A stretch of DNA of 51,453 nucleotides from Aminicella lysinilytica. GTDB taxonomy: Bacteria; Bacillota; Clostridia; Peptostreptococcales; Anaerovoracaceae. Below the pieces are notes generated by a model. That model saw only the letters and a list, made by a program, of their open reading frames with translations. It ran no database searches and was not told where the DNA came from. The translations under genes were made by a program, and so were the position numbers. Where the stretch lies: contig NZ_SNXO01000015.1 of NCBI RefSeq assembly GCF_004362975.1, positions 1 through 51,453 of the forward strand, read 5' to 3'. Positions 18,143 through 26,762 of the stretch are shown piece after piece (positions within the stretch are counted from its first letter, which is position 1; the number at the start of each line of letters is the position of its first letter).

Positions 18143-18269
18143 AAAGCAGGTAATTATGAAAAAAGACAAAATCACTTATGAGTGTCAGGAAAGAGACAGC
18201 AAAAAAGATTTAAGACGTTATCGTCTGTATGCTCAGAAAATGAAGAACAAAAAAGACTTAAGAAAGTAG
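18084..18269 (+). CDS. Small basic protein overlapping the helicase 3' end
   Basis: The frame runs from ATG 18084 (GGAGGAG seven bases before) to TAG 18269, giving 61 aa, with in-frame starts also at 18123 and 18156. It overlaps the last 59 nt of the helicase gene in another frame. The C-terminal half (KKDKITYECQERDSKKDLRR plus YRLYAQKMKNKKDLRK) is highly charged and basic. The gene sits between the helicase and the next ICE gene with only 12 bp to spare, consistent with an operon member. Start choice is uncertain. Function unknown. Confidence 0.55.
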   Translation: MRAILTPLGKKKQMSEIVARKQVIMKKDKITYECQERDSKKDLRRYRLYAQKMKNKKDLRK

Positions 18270-18281
18270 AGGGAAAAGACT

Positions 18282-19232
18282 ATGGATTACAGAGAATTTA
18301 TAAATGAAATCAGGGAAAATATCTTAGATTTTATGCCGCCAGAGTATGGCACTGCCGAAGTTAGAGTAGATGGAGTAATGAAGAATAACAGCGTTATGAA
18401 GCAGGGACTATCTATTCATAAGGATGGAGCAGTCATTACACCGAAGCTATATTTGGAGGACTTTTTTCAGTCATATGAGAATGGAATTTCAATGGAAGAT
18501 GTATGCTCCCGCATTGCAAATGAGTATGTAAAACATACCATTGACGATAAGACTTTTAGTGCAGAATCCATTATGGATTTTGAAAAGGCAAAGAATAATA
18601 TCACAACAAAGGTAGTTTGTGCAAAAAACAATAAGAGCCTGCTTCGTGACAGACCATCTACAAAATTAGATGATTTGGCAGTAGTGTATCAAGTGGAAGT
18701 TGGCATTACACAAATTGGCAAATGTACAACACCGATAACAAATGAAATTATGAGAAGCTGGGGTGTTACAGTAAATGATATTCACAAAACTGCGGTGGAT
18801 AATACAGAAAGATTAAATCCATCGAGGCTCATTGCAATGGAATCCGTAATATTTGGCACTGAGGAAAACTTCCTAGAAGAAGGCAAGCCTTATGAACAGT
18901 GTGCAATGATGATTTTGACAAATGAGAATAAAATGGGAGGAGCAGCGGTACTTGCCAATCCAGATACACTTGGAAAAGTGTCAGAGGTTATCAATGATAG
19001 CTTCTATATCTTACCCTCATCTGTCCACGAGGTTATAGTGATACCAAAGGAAGTGGCAAGAGAAATGGGTATGACACCAAAGGAACTTGGAGAAATGGTG
19101 CGTGATGTGAATGCTCAGGAAGTTAGCAGAGAGGAACGCTTATCTGACCATATCTATGAATTTGATAAGGATAAAAAATCTCTTGAAACTGTGAAAGAAT
19201 CCAAAGAAAAGACAAAAGATTTGGAAAGATAG
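18282..19232 (+). CDS. DUF5688-like ICE protein
   Basis: This 316-aa soluble protein has no signal peptide or membrane span. The N-terminal MDYREFINEIRENI...MPPEY pattern, the YEN.IS.EDVC..IA.EY segment and the later VHEVIVIPKE..REMGM.P.EL part match the DUF5688 family of gut Firmicute mobile elements. It starts at ATG 18282 shortly after the small basic gene and is followed 12 bp later by the TOPRIM gene, so it belongs to the DNA-processing operon. No catalytic motif is visible; biochemical role unknown. Confidence 0.75.
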   Translation: MDYREFINEIRENILDFMPPEYGTAEVRVDGVMKNNSVMKQGLSIHKDGAVITPKLYLEDFFQSYENGISMEDVCSRIANEYVKHTIDDKTFSAESIMDFEKAKNNITTKVVCAKNNKSLLRDRPSTKLDDLAVVYQVEVGITQIGKCTTPITNEIMRSWGVTVNDIHKTAVDNTERLNPSRLIAMESVIFGTEENFLEEGKPYEQCAMMILTNENKMGGAAVLANPDTLGKVSEVINDSFYILPSSVHEVIVIPKEVAREMGMTPKELGEMVRDVNAQEVSREERLSDHIYEFDKDKKSLETVKESKEKTKDLER

Positions 19233-19244
19233 GAAGGTGAGCAT

Positions 19245-20210
19245 ATGCCATATATCCCACCAGAAGTTATTACGGAAGCCAAGAGAATGGACCTGCTTAC
19301 CTATCTTAAAAACTATGAGCCAAGTGAAATTGTAAAGCTGTCTGGGAATAATTATTCCACCAAAGAACACGATAGTTTAAAAATCTCTAACGGTAAATGG
19401 ATGTGGTGGAGCAGAGGAATTGGGGGCAAATCTGCCCTCGATTTCCTTATTAAAGTAAGAGGACTCAATTTTATAGAGGCAGTGGAAACCATTATGGGCA
19501 ATGTGTCTGTGTGCAGTCCTACTTATGAAATTCTTCAGAAGGATTATGAAGATAGACCTTTACTTTTACCAGAGAAAAGTCCTACCAATGGCGTTGCTAC
19601 AGAATATTTGTTTAAGCGTGGAATTGATTATGAAATCATCAATTACTGTTTGGACAGAGATTTGATTATGGAGTCGCTACCCTATCACAATGTAGTTTTC
19701 GTTGGATACGATGAGAACAAAGAAGCAAAATATGGTGCATATCGGGCGACCAATGGTAAACGTATTATGGGTGATTGTTCGGGAAGTAAAAAGGAATACT
19801 CTTTCCGCTTAATAGGCGGGAACGACAATGTTCTCCATCTATTTGAGTGTGCTATTGACCTACTATCATATGCGACCTTGTGTAAGTTAGGTGGCAAAAA
19901 CTGGCGTGATATGAACCTCGTTTCTTTGTCAGGCGTGTATTCGCCAAAGAAAAATATAGAGGAAAGCAAAGTGCCAGTCACAGTAGAAAAGTTCTTAGAA
20001 GAACATAAGGGTACTCGCAGTATCGTTCTTCATTTTGATAACGATATTGCAGGAAGAAAGGCAACGCAGGGATTAAAAGCAGTGTTGCAAAGTGAGTATA
20101 AAGTCGTTGATAAACCACCTTTAAAGGGAAAGGACTTCAACGACTTTCTTTGTATCCGAATGAATATAAATCAAAACAAATTCAAAGAGGAAAGGAAGGA
20201 GTACAGATGA
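19245..20210 (+). CDS. TOPRIM-domain primase-like protein (DUF3991 type)
   Basis: The 321-aa protein has an N-terminal DUF3991-like region (residues about 10-110, with KISNGKWMWWSRGIGGKSAL and DFL.KV.GL.F.EAV, resembling the zinc-free CHC2-like part of DnaG-type primases). A TOPRIM domain follows: LHLFECAIDLLSYATL supplies the catalytic Glu and IVLHFDNDIAGRKAT the D-x-D. It probably primes lagging-strand synthesis of the transferred single strand or works with the relaxosome. The start ATG 19245 has GGAAGGTGAG upstream. Its stop overlaps the next start (ATGA), so the pair is translationally coupled. Confidence 0.83.
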   Translation: MPYIPPEVITEAKRMDLLTYLKNYEPSEIVKLSGNNYSTKEHDSLKISNGKWMWWSRGIGGKSALDFLIKVRGLNFIEAVETIMGNVSVCSPTYEILQKDYEDRPLLLPEKSPTNGVATEYLFKRGIDYEIINYCLDRDLIMESLPYHNVVFVGYDENKEAKYGAYRATNGKRIMGDCSGSKKEYSFRLIGGNDNVLHLFECAIDLLSYATLCKLGGKNWRDMNLVSLSGVYSPKKNIEESKVPVTVEKFLEEHKGTRSIVLHFDNDIAGRKATQGLKAVLQSEYKVVDKPPLKGKDFNDFLCIRMNINQNKFKEERKEYR

Positions 20211-20812
20211 ATGTAGAACAAATAAAGGAAACTTATACTGAGGGAATGACCATTGTTCTTGAAGAAATGAAAGGTGAAAAAACAATGCCTGATGGACTTC
20301 GTGGGACAGTAAAATTTGTTGATGATGTAGGACAGATTCATATGAATTGGGAAAATGGAAGCTCTCTTGCGTTAAATATTGAGGAAGATAAATTCTTTAC
20401 AATGGAGGAGAAAAAGATGATTTCAGTAATATTAGTAGAGCCTGGAAAGTATCCAAAGAAGATTGATATTGAAGATTCCTTAGAAGCAATGCAGGAAGTT
20501 GTCGGTGGTTATATTGAAGAATATATGCCATTTGATGATGATGTAGCGATTGTTTGTAATGAAAAAGGAAAGATGAATGGAGCTGAGCTTAATCGGGCTG
20601 TATACGATAAAGATGGTGAGTTGATGGACATTGTGGCAGGCAAATTCTTTTTGTGCTATGCGCCGATTGAAAGCGAAACATTTCAGAGTCTGCCAAAGGA
20701 TATGGAGAATAAATACAGAGAAAAGTTCAGGTTTCCAGAGAGATTTTTCAAGCAAAATGATGAGATTAAGGTAGTTCCTTATAAGCCTATAAACAAGGAA
20801 ATGGAACGATAA
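20207..20812 (+). CDS. DUF4314 plus DUF3846 fusion protein
   Basis: The 201-aa product starts at ATG 20207, overlapping the TOPRIM stop by four bases, with AAGGAAGGAG upstream. Residues 1-70 (Y.EGM.IVLEEM.....MPDGLRGTV.FVDD.GQIHM.WENG..LAL) match the small DUF4314 SH3-like fold. Residues 72-200 (MISVILVEPGKYPKKIDIED... and the acidic IVCNEKGKMNGAELNRAVYD) match DUF3846. The two are usually separate small ICE proteins; here they are joined. Each is frequent near mobilisation genes, but neither has a known activity. It is the last gene before the candidate oriT. Confidence 0.75.
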   Translation: MNVEQIKETYTEGMTIVLEEMKGEKTMPDGLRGTVKFVDDVGQIHMNWENGSSLALNIEEDKFFTMEEKKMISVILVEPGKYPKKIDIEDSLEAMQEVVGGYIEEYMPFDDDVAIVCNEKGKMNGAELNRAVYDKDGELMDIVAGKFFLCYAPIESETFQSLPKDMENKYREKFRFPERFFKQNDEIKVVPYKPINKEMER

Positions 20813-20823
20813 AATTCAGAAAT

Positions 20824-20922
20824 TGGGGGCAACCAAGAAAGTCTGTATATTCTTAGCGAGCAGACCATTTGGATAACCACAGTTTCCAAACGGTAAATAC
20901 TCGTTAGGGGTTGCCCCTAATA
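20824..20922. other. Candidate origin of transfer (oriT)
   Basis: A 133-bp gene-free gap directly upstream of mobC and the relaxase holds nested repeats. GGGGCAACC (20826-20834) pairs at long range with GGTTGCCCC (20909-20917). CCATTTGGA (20865-20873) pairs with TCCAAACGG (20885-20893). TTAGGGG (20904-20910) pairs with CCCCTAA (20914-20920) around a 3-base loop. Relaxase substrates are usually just such hairpins beside mobC. The nick site cannot be assigned. The 14-mer at 20909-20922 recurs upstream of parA. Confidence 0.6.
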
Positions 20923-20945
20923 CCCCAAGAAAGGAACTTGATAAT

Positions 20946-21287
20946 ATGAGAAAGAGAAATATTCAAAAGATTGTAAGATTTAATCGCAGTGAAGCACAGG
21001 ATTTACAGAGGAAATCCAAGAAAACGTGTATGAGCGAAGCAGGTCTGATTAGGCTTCTGATTAAAGGTTACGAGCCGAAAGAAAAACCAGATGAAAGATT
21101 CTTCGATACAATGAGAGAGTTATCGGCTATTGGAAATAACATTAACCAGCTTGCAATTAAAGCCAATGCACTTGAATTTGTAGATGCAGTAATGCTGAAG
21201 AAGGAAGCAGAGCGTTGGCATAAGTTCCAAGCTGATGTGGAACAAGTATTTCTTCGCCCTGATAAAAGTAATATGAAATGGCAGTAA
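20946..21287 (+). CDS. mobC: MobC-type relaxosome accessory protein
   Basis: The 113-aa protein starts with a ribbon-helix-helix-like segment (IQKIVRFNRSEAQDLQRKSK then MSEAGLIRLLI), typical of MobC proteins. It continues with the MobC signature ELSAIGNNINQLAIKAN around residues 60-77. MobC binds oriT and helps the relaxase melt and nick the DNA. It begins 24 bp after the candidate oriT hairpins, behind AAGGAAC, and its 3' end overlaps the relaxase start by 10 nt, a standard mobC-relaxase arrangement. Confidence 0.88.
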   Translation: MRKRNIQKIVRFNRSEAQDLQRKSKKTCMSEAGLIRLLIKGYEPKEKPDERFFDTMRELSAIGNNINQLAIKANALEFVDAVMLKKEAERWHKFQADVEQVFLRPDKSNMKWQ

Positions 21288-22642
21288 GTAAACTCTGGTC
21301 TGTTTCTACTAATTTGGAGCGTGTGATTGAATATGCAGCGAATCCAGAAAAGACATCAGCAAAAGTATATAGTGAAGAACAATATCAAGCTCTTGCTGAT
21401 GTTTTATCCTATGCAAAAGATGAGGAGAAAACAGAGCAGGAGTTTTATGTTGAAGGGATAAACTGTAATCCAATCACAGCTCGTGACCAATTTGTAACTA
21501 CAAAGGAGCTGTTCGGTAAAACGGAAGGGATTCAAGCATACCACGCATACCTTAGTTTTAAAGAACAGAATATTACGCCAGAGATGGCACAAAGAATAGG
21601 AATGGAATTTGCAAAAGAGGTGTGGGGAAAGAAATTTCAGGTTGTGGTTACCACTCATCTGAATACCAAACATCTACACTGCCACTTTGTAATAAACTCG
21701 GTATCGTTTCTTGATGGAAAGAGATTATGGGGTGAAGAAAAAGCGTGGTTTAAATTCAGACTTGTAGCGGATAGAATTTGTGAAAAATATGGATTGTACT
21801 TTAATCCGAATCCCAATAGGAGCAAACAAAATTCCTATTACTATAAGCAGGAGCAGGCAGGAATGCCAACCAGATATTCTATGGTTAGAAGTGCCATTGA
21901 TGAAGCGATTGCTCACAGCACCAATCTCAAAACATTTGAGTACAATCTCACGCAGATGGGATACACACACTGTCTAAGCGAGAGCAGAAAATACTGGACA
22001 GTCATTCCAAAAGGATACAGTAGGCCAATAAGACTTAAAAATCTTGGAGAACAATACAGTGAGGAAGCGATAAAACGAAGGCTTATCGAGAATCAAAGGC
22101 TTCAGATACTTCCATTTTCAAGTGGAAGTGGAAAGCAATATAATCTTCCAACCAGAGGAGATAAAATCAAAAAAAAGAGTGGTATGTATCGCTTGTATCT
22201 TTACTATTGCTACAAGTTAGGATATTTACCCAAATATAAGAAACCAGATACAAATAAGCTTCACTATCTTTTGAGAGAAGATTTATTGAAGCTGGATAAA
22301 ATTTCAGAGGAGGCAAGGCTGCTTGGTCGTGAGAATATCTCGACAGATAAGCAGCTTTTCTCATATAAAGAATCCGTTATGGGAGAGATTTCAAAACTGA
22401 CTGATGATAGAACGCACCTGCGAAAAATGATGAGAAGAAAAATAAGTGACGATGAGCTATCAAAAGTCAAAGATGAAGTTTCGACAATAACCGACAAAAT
22501 ACGACTGCTCCGTAAGGAAGTAAAAACTTGTGAAAGTATTGCCGAAAGGTCAAAGGTGATGGAATATAACTTATCACAAGACAGAAAGCCAGAGCAGAAG
22601 AACAAAAGGAAGGAGAAAGAAACCTATGAACAACGGTGGTGA
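21278..22642 (+). CDS. MobP-family relaxase
   Basis: This 454-aa relaxase has, in its N-terminal 200 residues, motif I-type sequence (residues 1-30, with Tyr in VIEYAANPEK), the AYHAYLSF strand, and the metal-binding HUH motif HLNTKHLHCHFVINS at about residues 127-141. It nicks one strand at oriT, stays covalently bound to the 5' end through Tyr and pilots it to the VirD4 channel. The C-terminal part (from about 320) is basic and coiled-coil-like, probably for accessory contacts. It overlaps mobC upstream and pcfB downstream. The HUH motif is intact, so the gene appears functional. Confidence 0.92.
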   Translation: MAVSKLWSVSTNLERVIEYAANPEKTSAKVYSEEQYQALADVLSYAKDEEKTEQEFYVEGINCNPITARDQFVTTKELFGKTEGIQAYHAYLSFKEQNITPEMAQRIGMEFAKEVWGKKFQVVVTTHLNTKHLHCHFVINSVSFLDGKRLWGEEKAWFKFRLVADRICEKYGLYFNPNPNRSKQNSYYYKQEQAGMPTRYSMVRSAIDEAIAHSTNLKTFEYNLTQMGYTHCLSESRKYWTVIPKGYSRPIRLKNLGEQYSEEAIKRRLIENQRLQILPFSSGSGKQYNLPTRGDKIKKKSGMYRLYLYYCYKLGYLPKYKKPDTNKLHYLLREDLLKLDKISEEARLLGRENISTDKQLFSYKESVMGEISKLTDDRTHLRKMMRRKISDDELSKVKDEVSTITDKIRLLRKEVKTCESIAERSKVMEYNLSQDRKPEQKNKRKEKETYEQRW

Positions 22643-23429
22643 CGCAGCGGAACAAATTGTTAGATTATCCCTTGAAGGGGTAGAAGTAGCTGCTAAATTA
22701 AGTGGTTCAGCCGCAAAGAATATTGCCATTCTTTTGGCTTCCGTATTAAAGCAGGAAGCAAGTCAGGCGAACAAGACAAGAGGAAAAGCAAGACTTACCA
22801 ATATGATTAAATCAGGTAAAGAATTAAAAGTGTTTTCCATTTCAAATAAAGACCTGAAAATATTTACGGAACAGGCAAAGAGGTATGGAGTTTTGTACTG
22901 CGTGCTTCGAGAAAAAAATACGAAGGGAGACAATGCTCCTGTAGATATTATTGCTCGTGCAGAAGACGCTTCTAAAATTCAGCGTATTGTAGAAAGATTT
23001 GACTTTAATACGGTTGAGAAAGCTTCTGTTATTGCGGAAGCACAAAAGGAGCAAGCCGATAGACAGAGCGTGGCAAAGGAAATGCCTACGAAGTCCAAAA
23101 ATGAAATTATTATGGAGGAGGCAGTCAGAAAGCCAATGCAAAAGGAGGGACAGTCTCAGTCAAACCCCTCTGTTGCCAAGACGGACAAAAACCCTCCGTC
23201 AAGGCAAAGCTCAGAGCAGGTAGATATGCTCTCTGACAAGGGTGTTGCTGGCAAGGATACAAAACCATCTGTTAAGGAGAAACTTGACAGATATAAGGCA
23301 AAAGCAAACCAGCAAAAGGAATCAGAACGCAAAACACCTGAGATTGATAAGCCAAAATCCACAACAAAAAATGCACAGACAGTGCATACGCAGCCAAAAC
23401 CTAAAGTGAAAAAATCAAAAGAGAGGTAG
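22626..23429 (+). CDS. PcfB-like (DUF3801) conjugation protein
   Basis: The 267-aa protein has an N-terminal DUF3801/PcfB domain (residues 1-130): GGDAAEQIVRLSLEG, the helix with SAAKNIAILL, LKVFSISNKDLKIFTEQAKR and YGVLYCVLREK. The rest is a disordered Lys/Ser/Gln-rich tail of about 130 residues. PcfB of pCF10 binds the relaxosome and helps dock it on the VirD4 coupling protein. It overlaps the relaxase gene by 17 nt, and the ArdC-like gene starts 6 bp later, so it is tightly co-transcribed. Confidence 0.85.
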   Translation: MNNGGDAAEQIVRLSLEGVEVAAKLSGSAAKNIAILLASVLKQEASQANKTRGKARLTNMIKSGKELKVFSISNKDLKIFTEQAKRYGVLYCVLREKNTKGDNAPVDIIARAEDASKIQRIVERFDFNTVEKASVIAEAQKEQADRQSVAKEMPTKSKNEIIMEEAVRKPMQKEGQSQSNPSVAKTDKNPPSRQSSEQVDMLSDKGVAGKDTKPSVKEKLDRYKAKANQQKESERKTPEIDKPKSTTKNAQTVHTQPKPKVKKSKER

Positions 23430-23434
23430 CCAAA

Positions 23435-24316
23435 ATGACAAATGATTTTGAACCAAGAAAAGCGAATGAAAGACCAAGACTTTCAAAAGAAGAGTTTGCA
23501 GAGAAAAAGAAAGCAGAAAAAGAAGGCATTTATATAATGGCAGATGAAACTGGAAAAGAAATTGTAAATGACCCTGAGAAGTTTATGGAATATCTAAATA
23601 CGCAAAGCCAGATGGATAGATATTCAGCAGTGAATACACTTCTTATTTACAATCAGTTTCCAGAAGCGACACAGTTAAAAAACTTTGAAGACTGGAGCAA
23701 AGAAAATGTGAGAGTGAAAAAGGGTGTGAGAAGTATTTCTATCTTAGAGCCAGTAGAATATACCCGAAAAGATGGGAATACAGGAGTATCTTATAATGTG
23801 AAAAAGGTATTTGATGTTTCACAGACAAATGCAAAGAGACCGCCTGCACCAAGCGTAAATCGTGACCCGAAAGAATTGATTACTACAATGCTTGATTCAT
23901 CACCCGTTGATGTAGAAGGAACGAATGAACTTCCATATCCGAATATGGCAGCATTTTATAATAATGAGAAGCAGGTACTCTATGTGAAAAGAGATGTGGG
24001 AGATAGTGTCGCTGTTGCTCAATGCGTAGCACAGGAACTTGGACACGCCCAGCTTTCCATCAATAGTGACAAATACAGCCGCTTGGAGATGGGATTTCCC
24101 GCAGTGTGCATTGGCTATATGCTTTGTAAAAAGTATGGAGTGGACACACAGAATTTTGCTATCAATCGAATTCCTGACAATATGAAAAATGCAGAGCCGC
24201 AGGAAATCAGAGGAGAACTTTCCAAAATGAGAAATGCAATGGCGGAAATCCATTCCAGAGTTTCTGATGAGCTGTATAAGAAAAAGCAGGAACGTTTCAA
24301 AGATTATGAAAGATAA
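23435..24316 (+). CDS. ArdC-like ssDNA-binding antirestriction protein with altered protease site
   Basis: The 293-aa protein carries an ArdC N-terminal-like domain (FMEYLNTQSQMDRYSAVNTLLIYNQFP..., then KNFEDWSKENVRVKKGVRSI, IL.P), known in ArdC for binding single-stranded DNA. A C-terminal zincin-like region follows, in which the HExxH site reads Gln200-Glu-Leu-Gly-His204, so the first zinc ligand is missing. ArdC proteins coat entering DNA and block restriction. A version without protease chemistry would keep only that binding or decoy role (inference). It sits between pcfB and virD4, where early-expressed transfer aids belong. Confidence 0.78.
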   Translation: MTNDFEPRKANERPRLSKEEFAEKKKAEKEGIYIMADETGKEIVNDPEKFMEYLNTQSQMDRYSAVNTLLIYNQFPEATQLKNFEDWSKENVRVKKGVRSISILEPVEYTRKDGNTGVSYNVKKVFDVSQTNAKRPPAPSVNRDPKELITTMLDSSPVDVEGTNELPYPNMAAFYNNEKQVLYVKRDVGDSVAVAQCVAQELGHAQLSINSDKYSRLEMGFPAVCIGYMLCKKYGVDTQNFAINRIPDNMKNAEPQEIRGELSKMRNAMAEIHSRVSDELYKKKQERFKDYER

Positions 24317-24325
24317 GGTGAGCAT

Positions 24326-24523
24326 ATGGTAAAAGAAGAAAAATATTATATTGCTTTGGATGACTATGAGCATGGAATTATTGTCCGCTCTCTCAATGAC
24401 ACGAAAACGGAACTTCAAAAAGAAGGAAAGTTTACAAGTGATGTGAATGACCTTATTGTGAAAGTCGGAACAGCCCCAAAGAAGAAATTCAAAGTAATAG
24501 AAAAAGATAATGAATCGAGATAG
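24326..24523 (+). CDS. Small ICE protein (65 aa)
   Basis: The 65-aa frame starts at ATG 24326 (AAGGTGAGCAT upstream), 9 bp after the ArdC-like gene. It ends 14 nt inside the virD4 start, so it is translationally linked to both. MVKEEKYYIALDDYEHGIIV and RSLNDTKTELQKEG resemble a short conserved family found in this spot on related elements. No motif indicates a function. Confidence 0.68.
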   Translation: MVKEEKYYIALDDYEHGIIVRSLNDTKTELQKEGKFTSDVNDLIVKVGTAPKKKFKVIEKDNESR

Positions 24524-26303
24524 AGAAAAACAGTCGTCAATTATTTTATCTCTGATTGGCATTATTCCTATGATATGGCTTGGATTAAAAATTGCACCAT
24601 CAGCCAAAGGTGGTCTGCCAGAAATATTCCAAAGCTTGATGTTGATATTTGAAAAACCATTCCATATAGAATTTTGTGAAGACAGCCTAAAAACGGTCCT
24701 CATTTTGCTCTTGTGCTATGGAATGGGGATTGGTATCTATCTCTCATCGAATAGGAACTATCGCAGACGGGAAGAGCATGGTTCGGCTAAGTGGGGCAAT
24801 GCCAGAACCGTAAATAAGAAATATAGGCAAAGTCCGCAATCAGAGAACAAGTTAATGACTCAATCGGTGAGTATTGGGTTAAACGCTAAGAAACACAGGC
24901 GAAACCTTAATACCTTAGTATGTGGTGGTTCAGGTGCAGGAAAGACAAGATTTTATTGTAAACCGAATCTAATGCAATGTAATACCTCGTTTGTAATACT
25001 TGACCCGAAGGGAGAAATGCTTCGAGATACGGGTAAACTCCTTGAGAATAGAGGATATGAGGTAAGGGTTCTTGATTTAATCTCAATGGAAAAGAGCCAT
25101 TGTTATAATCCATTTGTATATTTAAAAAATGACAATGATGTGCAAAAGTTGGTCACCAATCTTTTTAAAAGTACAACGCCAAAAGGTTCGCAGAGTAATG
25201 ACCCATTTTGGGATACTTCTGCTTCAATGCTTCTTCTTGCACTTGTCTTTTATTTGCATTATGAAGCACCCGAAGAAGAACAGAATTTTGCAATGGTAAT
25301 GGAGATGTTAAGGGCGGCATCCATAGAAGATGAAGAAGACACAAGACCGTCTCCCCTTGATGAATTGTTCCAAGATTTAGAGATGATAAATCCTGAGCAT
25401 ATTGCCTTGAAATATTATCGTTCTTACCATTCAGGTTCTGCCAAAACATTAAAATCAATTCAGATTACACTTGCAGCACGATTAGAAAAATTCAACTTGG
25501 AAAGTTTAGCTGCACTTACGACAACAGATGAACTAGACCTGCCATCTATGGGAGAGAAGAAGGTGGCACTGTTCGCATTGATACCAGATAATGACTCCAG
25601 TTTTAACTTTCTGGTCTCGATTTTATATACACAATTATTTCAACAGCTTTTCTATACTGCTGACCATATCTACGGTGGAAGTTTGCCAATGCCAGTCCAT
25701 TTTCTAATGGACGAATTTGCAAATGTTTCATTGCCGGATGACTTCGACAAGATTTTGTCGGTAATGCGTTCCCGTAGTGTATCGGTCAGTATTATTTTGC
25801 AAAATTTAGCACAGTTAAAAGCACTTTTTGAAAAACAGTGGGAAAGCATTGTGGGTAACTGTGATGAGTTCCTCTATCTTGGTGGAAACGAACAGTCAAC
25901 CCATAAATATGTGTCAGAACTTCTAGGTAAGGAAACCATTGATACGAATACCTTCGGAAAAAGTACAGGCAGAAGTGGTAACTACTCCACGAACTATCAA
26001 ATAAGTGGCAGAGAATTACTTACCCCAGATGAAGTAAGACTTCTGGATAATCAATATGCCATTCTTTTCATTCGAGGAGAACGCCCAGTGATGGACTTGA
26101 AGTATGACATTTTAAAACATCCAAATGTCGCTATGACAACAGATGGAAAAGAAAAACCGTATGCACACGGTGAGGTAACAATTGAACACACAACTATCTC
26201 TATGATTGCGATGGACATTACAATGCTTCCAAGTGAGAACTATGGAGAAACAAACTATGAACTTCTATCCGATGAGGATTTTGAAGGAAACAACAACTTA
26301 TAA
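24510..26303 (+). CDS. virD4: VirD4/TraG-type coupling protein
   Basis: The 597-aa protein has two N-terminal membrane spans (about residues 10-31 and 66-86) and a cytoplasmic TraG/VirD4 ATPase. Walker A is GGSGAGKTRFY at about 138-148, followed by NTSFVILDPKGEMLRDTG; Walker B is LMDEFANV at about 399-406. The C-terminal part (ILQNLAQLKALFE, GNCDEFLYLGG) is typical. It recruits the relaxase-DNA complex and feeds it into the type IV channel. The start ATG 24510 overlaps the preceding gene by 14 nt. All core ATPase motifs are intact. Confidence 0.93.
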   Translation: MNRDREKQSSIILSLIGIIPMIWLGLKIAPSAKGGLPEIFQSLMLIFEKPFHIEFCEDSLKTVLILLLCYGMGIGIYLSSNRNYRRREEHGSAKWGNARTVNKKYRQSPQSENKLMTQSVSIGLNAKKHRRNLNTLVCGGSGAGKTRFYCKPNLMQCNTSFVILDPKGEMLRDTGKLLENRGYEVRVLDLISMEKSHCYNPFVYLKNDNDVQKLVTNLFKSTTPKGSQSNDPFWDTSASMLLLALVFYLHYEAPEEEQNFAMVMEMLRAASIEDEEDTRPSPLDELFQDLEMINPEHIALKYYRSYHSGSAKTLKSIQITLAARLEKFNLESLAALTTTDELDLPSMGEKKVALFALIPDNDSSFNFLVSILYTQLFQQLFYTADHIYGGSLPMPVHFLMDEFANVSLPDDFDKILSVMRSRSVSVSIILQNLAQLKALFEKQWESIVGNCDEFLYLGGNEQSTHKYVSELLGKETIDTNTFGKSTGRSGNYSTNYQISGRELLTPDEVRLLDNQYAILFIRGERPVMDLKYDILKHPNVAMTTDGKEKPYAHGEVTIEHTTISMIAMDITMLPSENYGETNYELLSDEDFEGNNNL

Positions 26304-26319
26304 TTTGGAGGAAATGAAT

Positions 26320-26688
26320 ATGACATTTTTTAAGAAAAATAACGAAACAAAGGTAACTAAGAAACTTCCAATGACAGGAAAGGTGAAGAAAGGTTTTAAA
26401 GCATACTGCACGATGATGATTATGGGTGCTTTGATTATTGGAACGGGTACAGTGGCATTTGCTGCTGAAGGAGGCGACCCTCTTACCGTTATCAATAATC
26501 TATCCACATTTATCTTTAGTCTGATTCGTGCGATTGGTCTTATCCTTTTAGGATTTGGTATCGTGCAGGTAGGCTTGTCACTGAAATCTCACGACCCATC
26601 ACAGAGAGCTAATGGATTTCTTACACTTGCAGGTGGTATTATCATCACATTTGCAAAAGAAATTCTTACTCTTATCACTGGAGCGTAA
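26320..26688 (+). CDS. Maff2/VirB2-like small membrane protein of the T4SS
   Basis: The 122-aa protein (ATG 26320, GGAGG at 26307-26311; an earlier in-frame ATG at 26314 is too close) has a basic N-terminus and a span ending in GTVAFAAEGG, a plausible signal-peptidase site. Two hydrophobic segments separated by KSHDPSQRANGF follow. The pattern of a signal sequence plus two spans matches VirB2/TrbC pilin-like proteins and the Maff2 mobile-element family. It probably forms part of the pore or a short pilus. It stands between virD4 and the VirB6-like gene. Confidence 0.78.
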   Translation: MTFFKKNNETKVTKKLPMTGKVKKGFKAYCTMMIMGALIIGTGTVAFAAEGGDPLTVINNLSTFIFSLIRAIGLILLGFGIVQVGLSLKSHDPSQRANGFLTLAGGIIITFAKEILTLITGA

Positions 26689-26710
26689 GACGGGGTTCGT
26701 TATCAACGAG

Positions 26711-26742
26711 GGGTGTACCGAGGAACCTGGTACACCCTATTT
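26711..26742 (+). terminator. Strong hairpin with T tract inside the tra operon
   Basis: GGGTGTACC (26711-26719) pairs perfectly with GGTACACCC (26729-26737), followed by TATTTT. Since conjugation genes continue downstream, it probably acts as a partial terminator or mRNA processing/stability element after the abundant pilin-like gene. Confidence 0.7.
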
Positions 26743-26762
26743 TAAGAAGGAGGTACGAATAA

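Noticed and set aside
23900-24703. 267-codon open frame on the minus strand
   Set aside because: It is antisense to the ArdC-like, small and virD4 genes, with no RBS and a Phe/Ile/His-rich composition typical of shadow frames.
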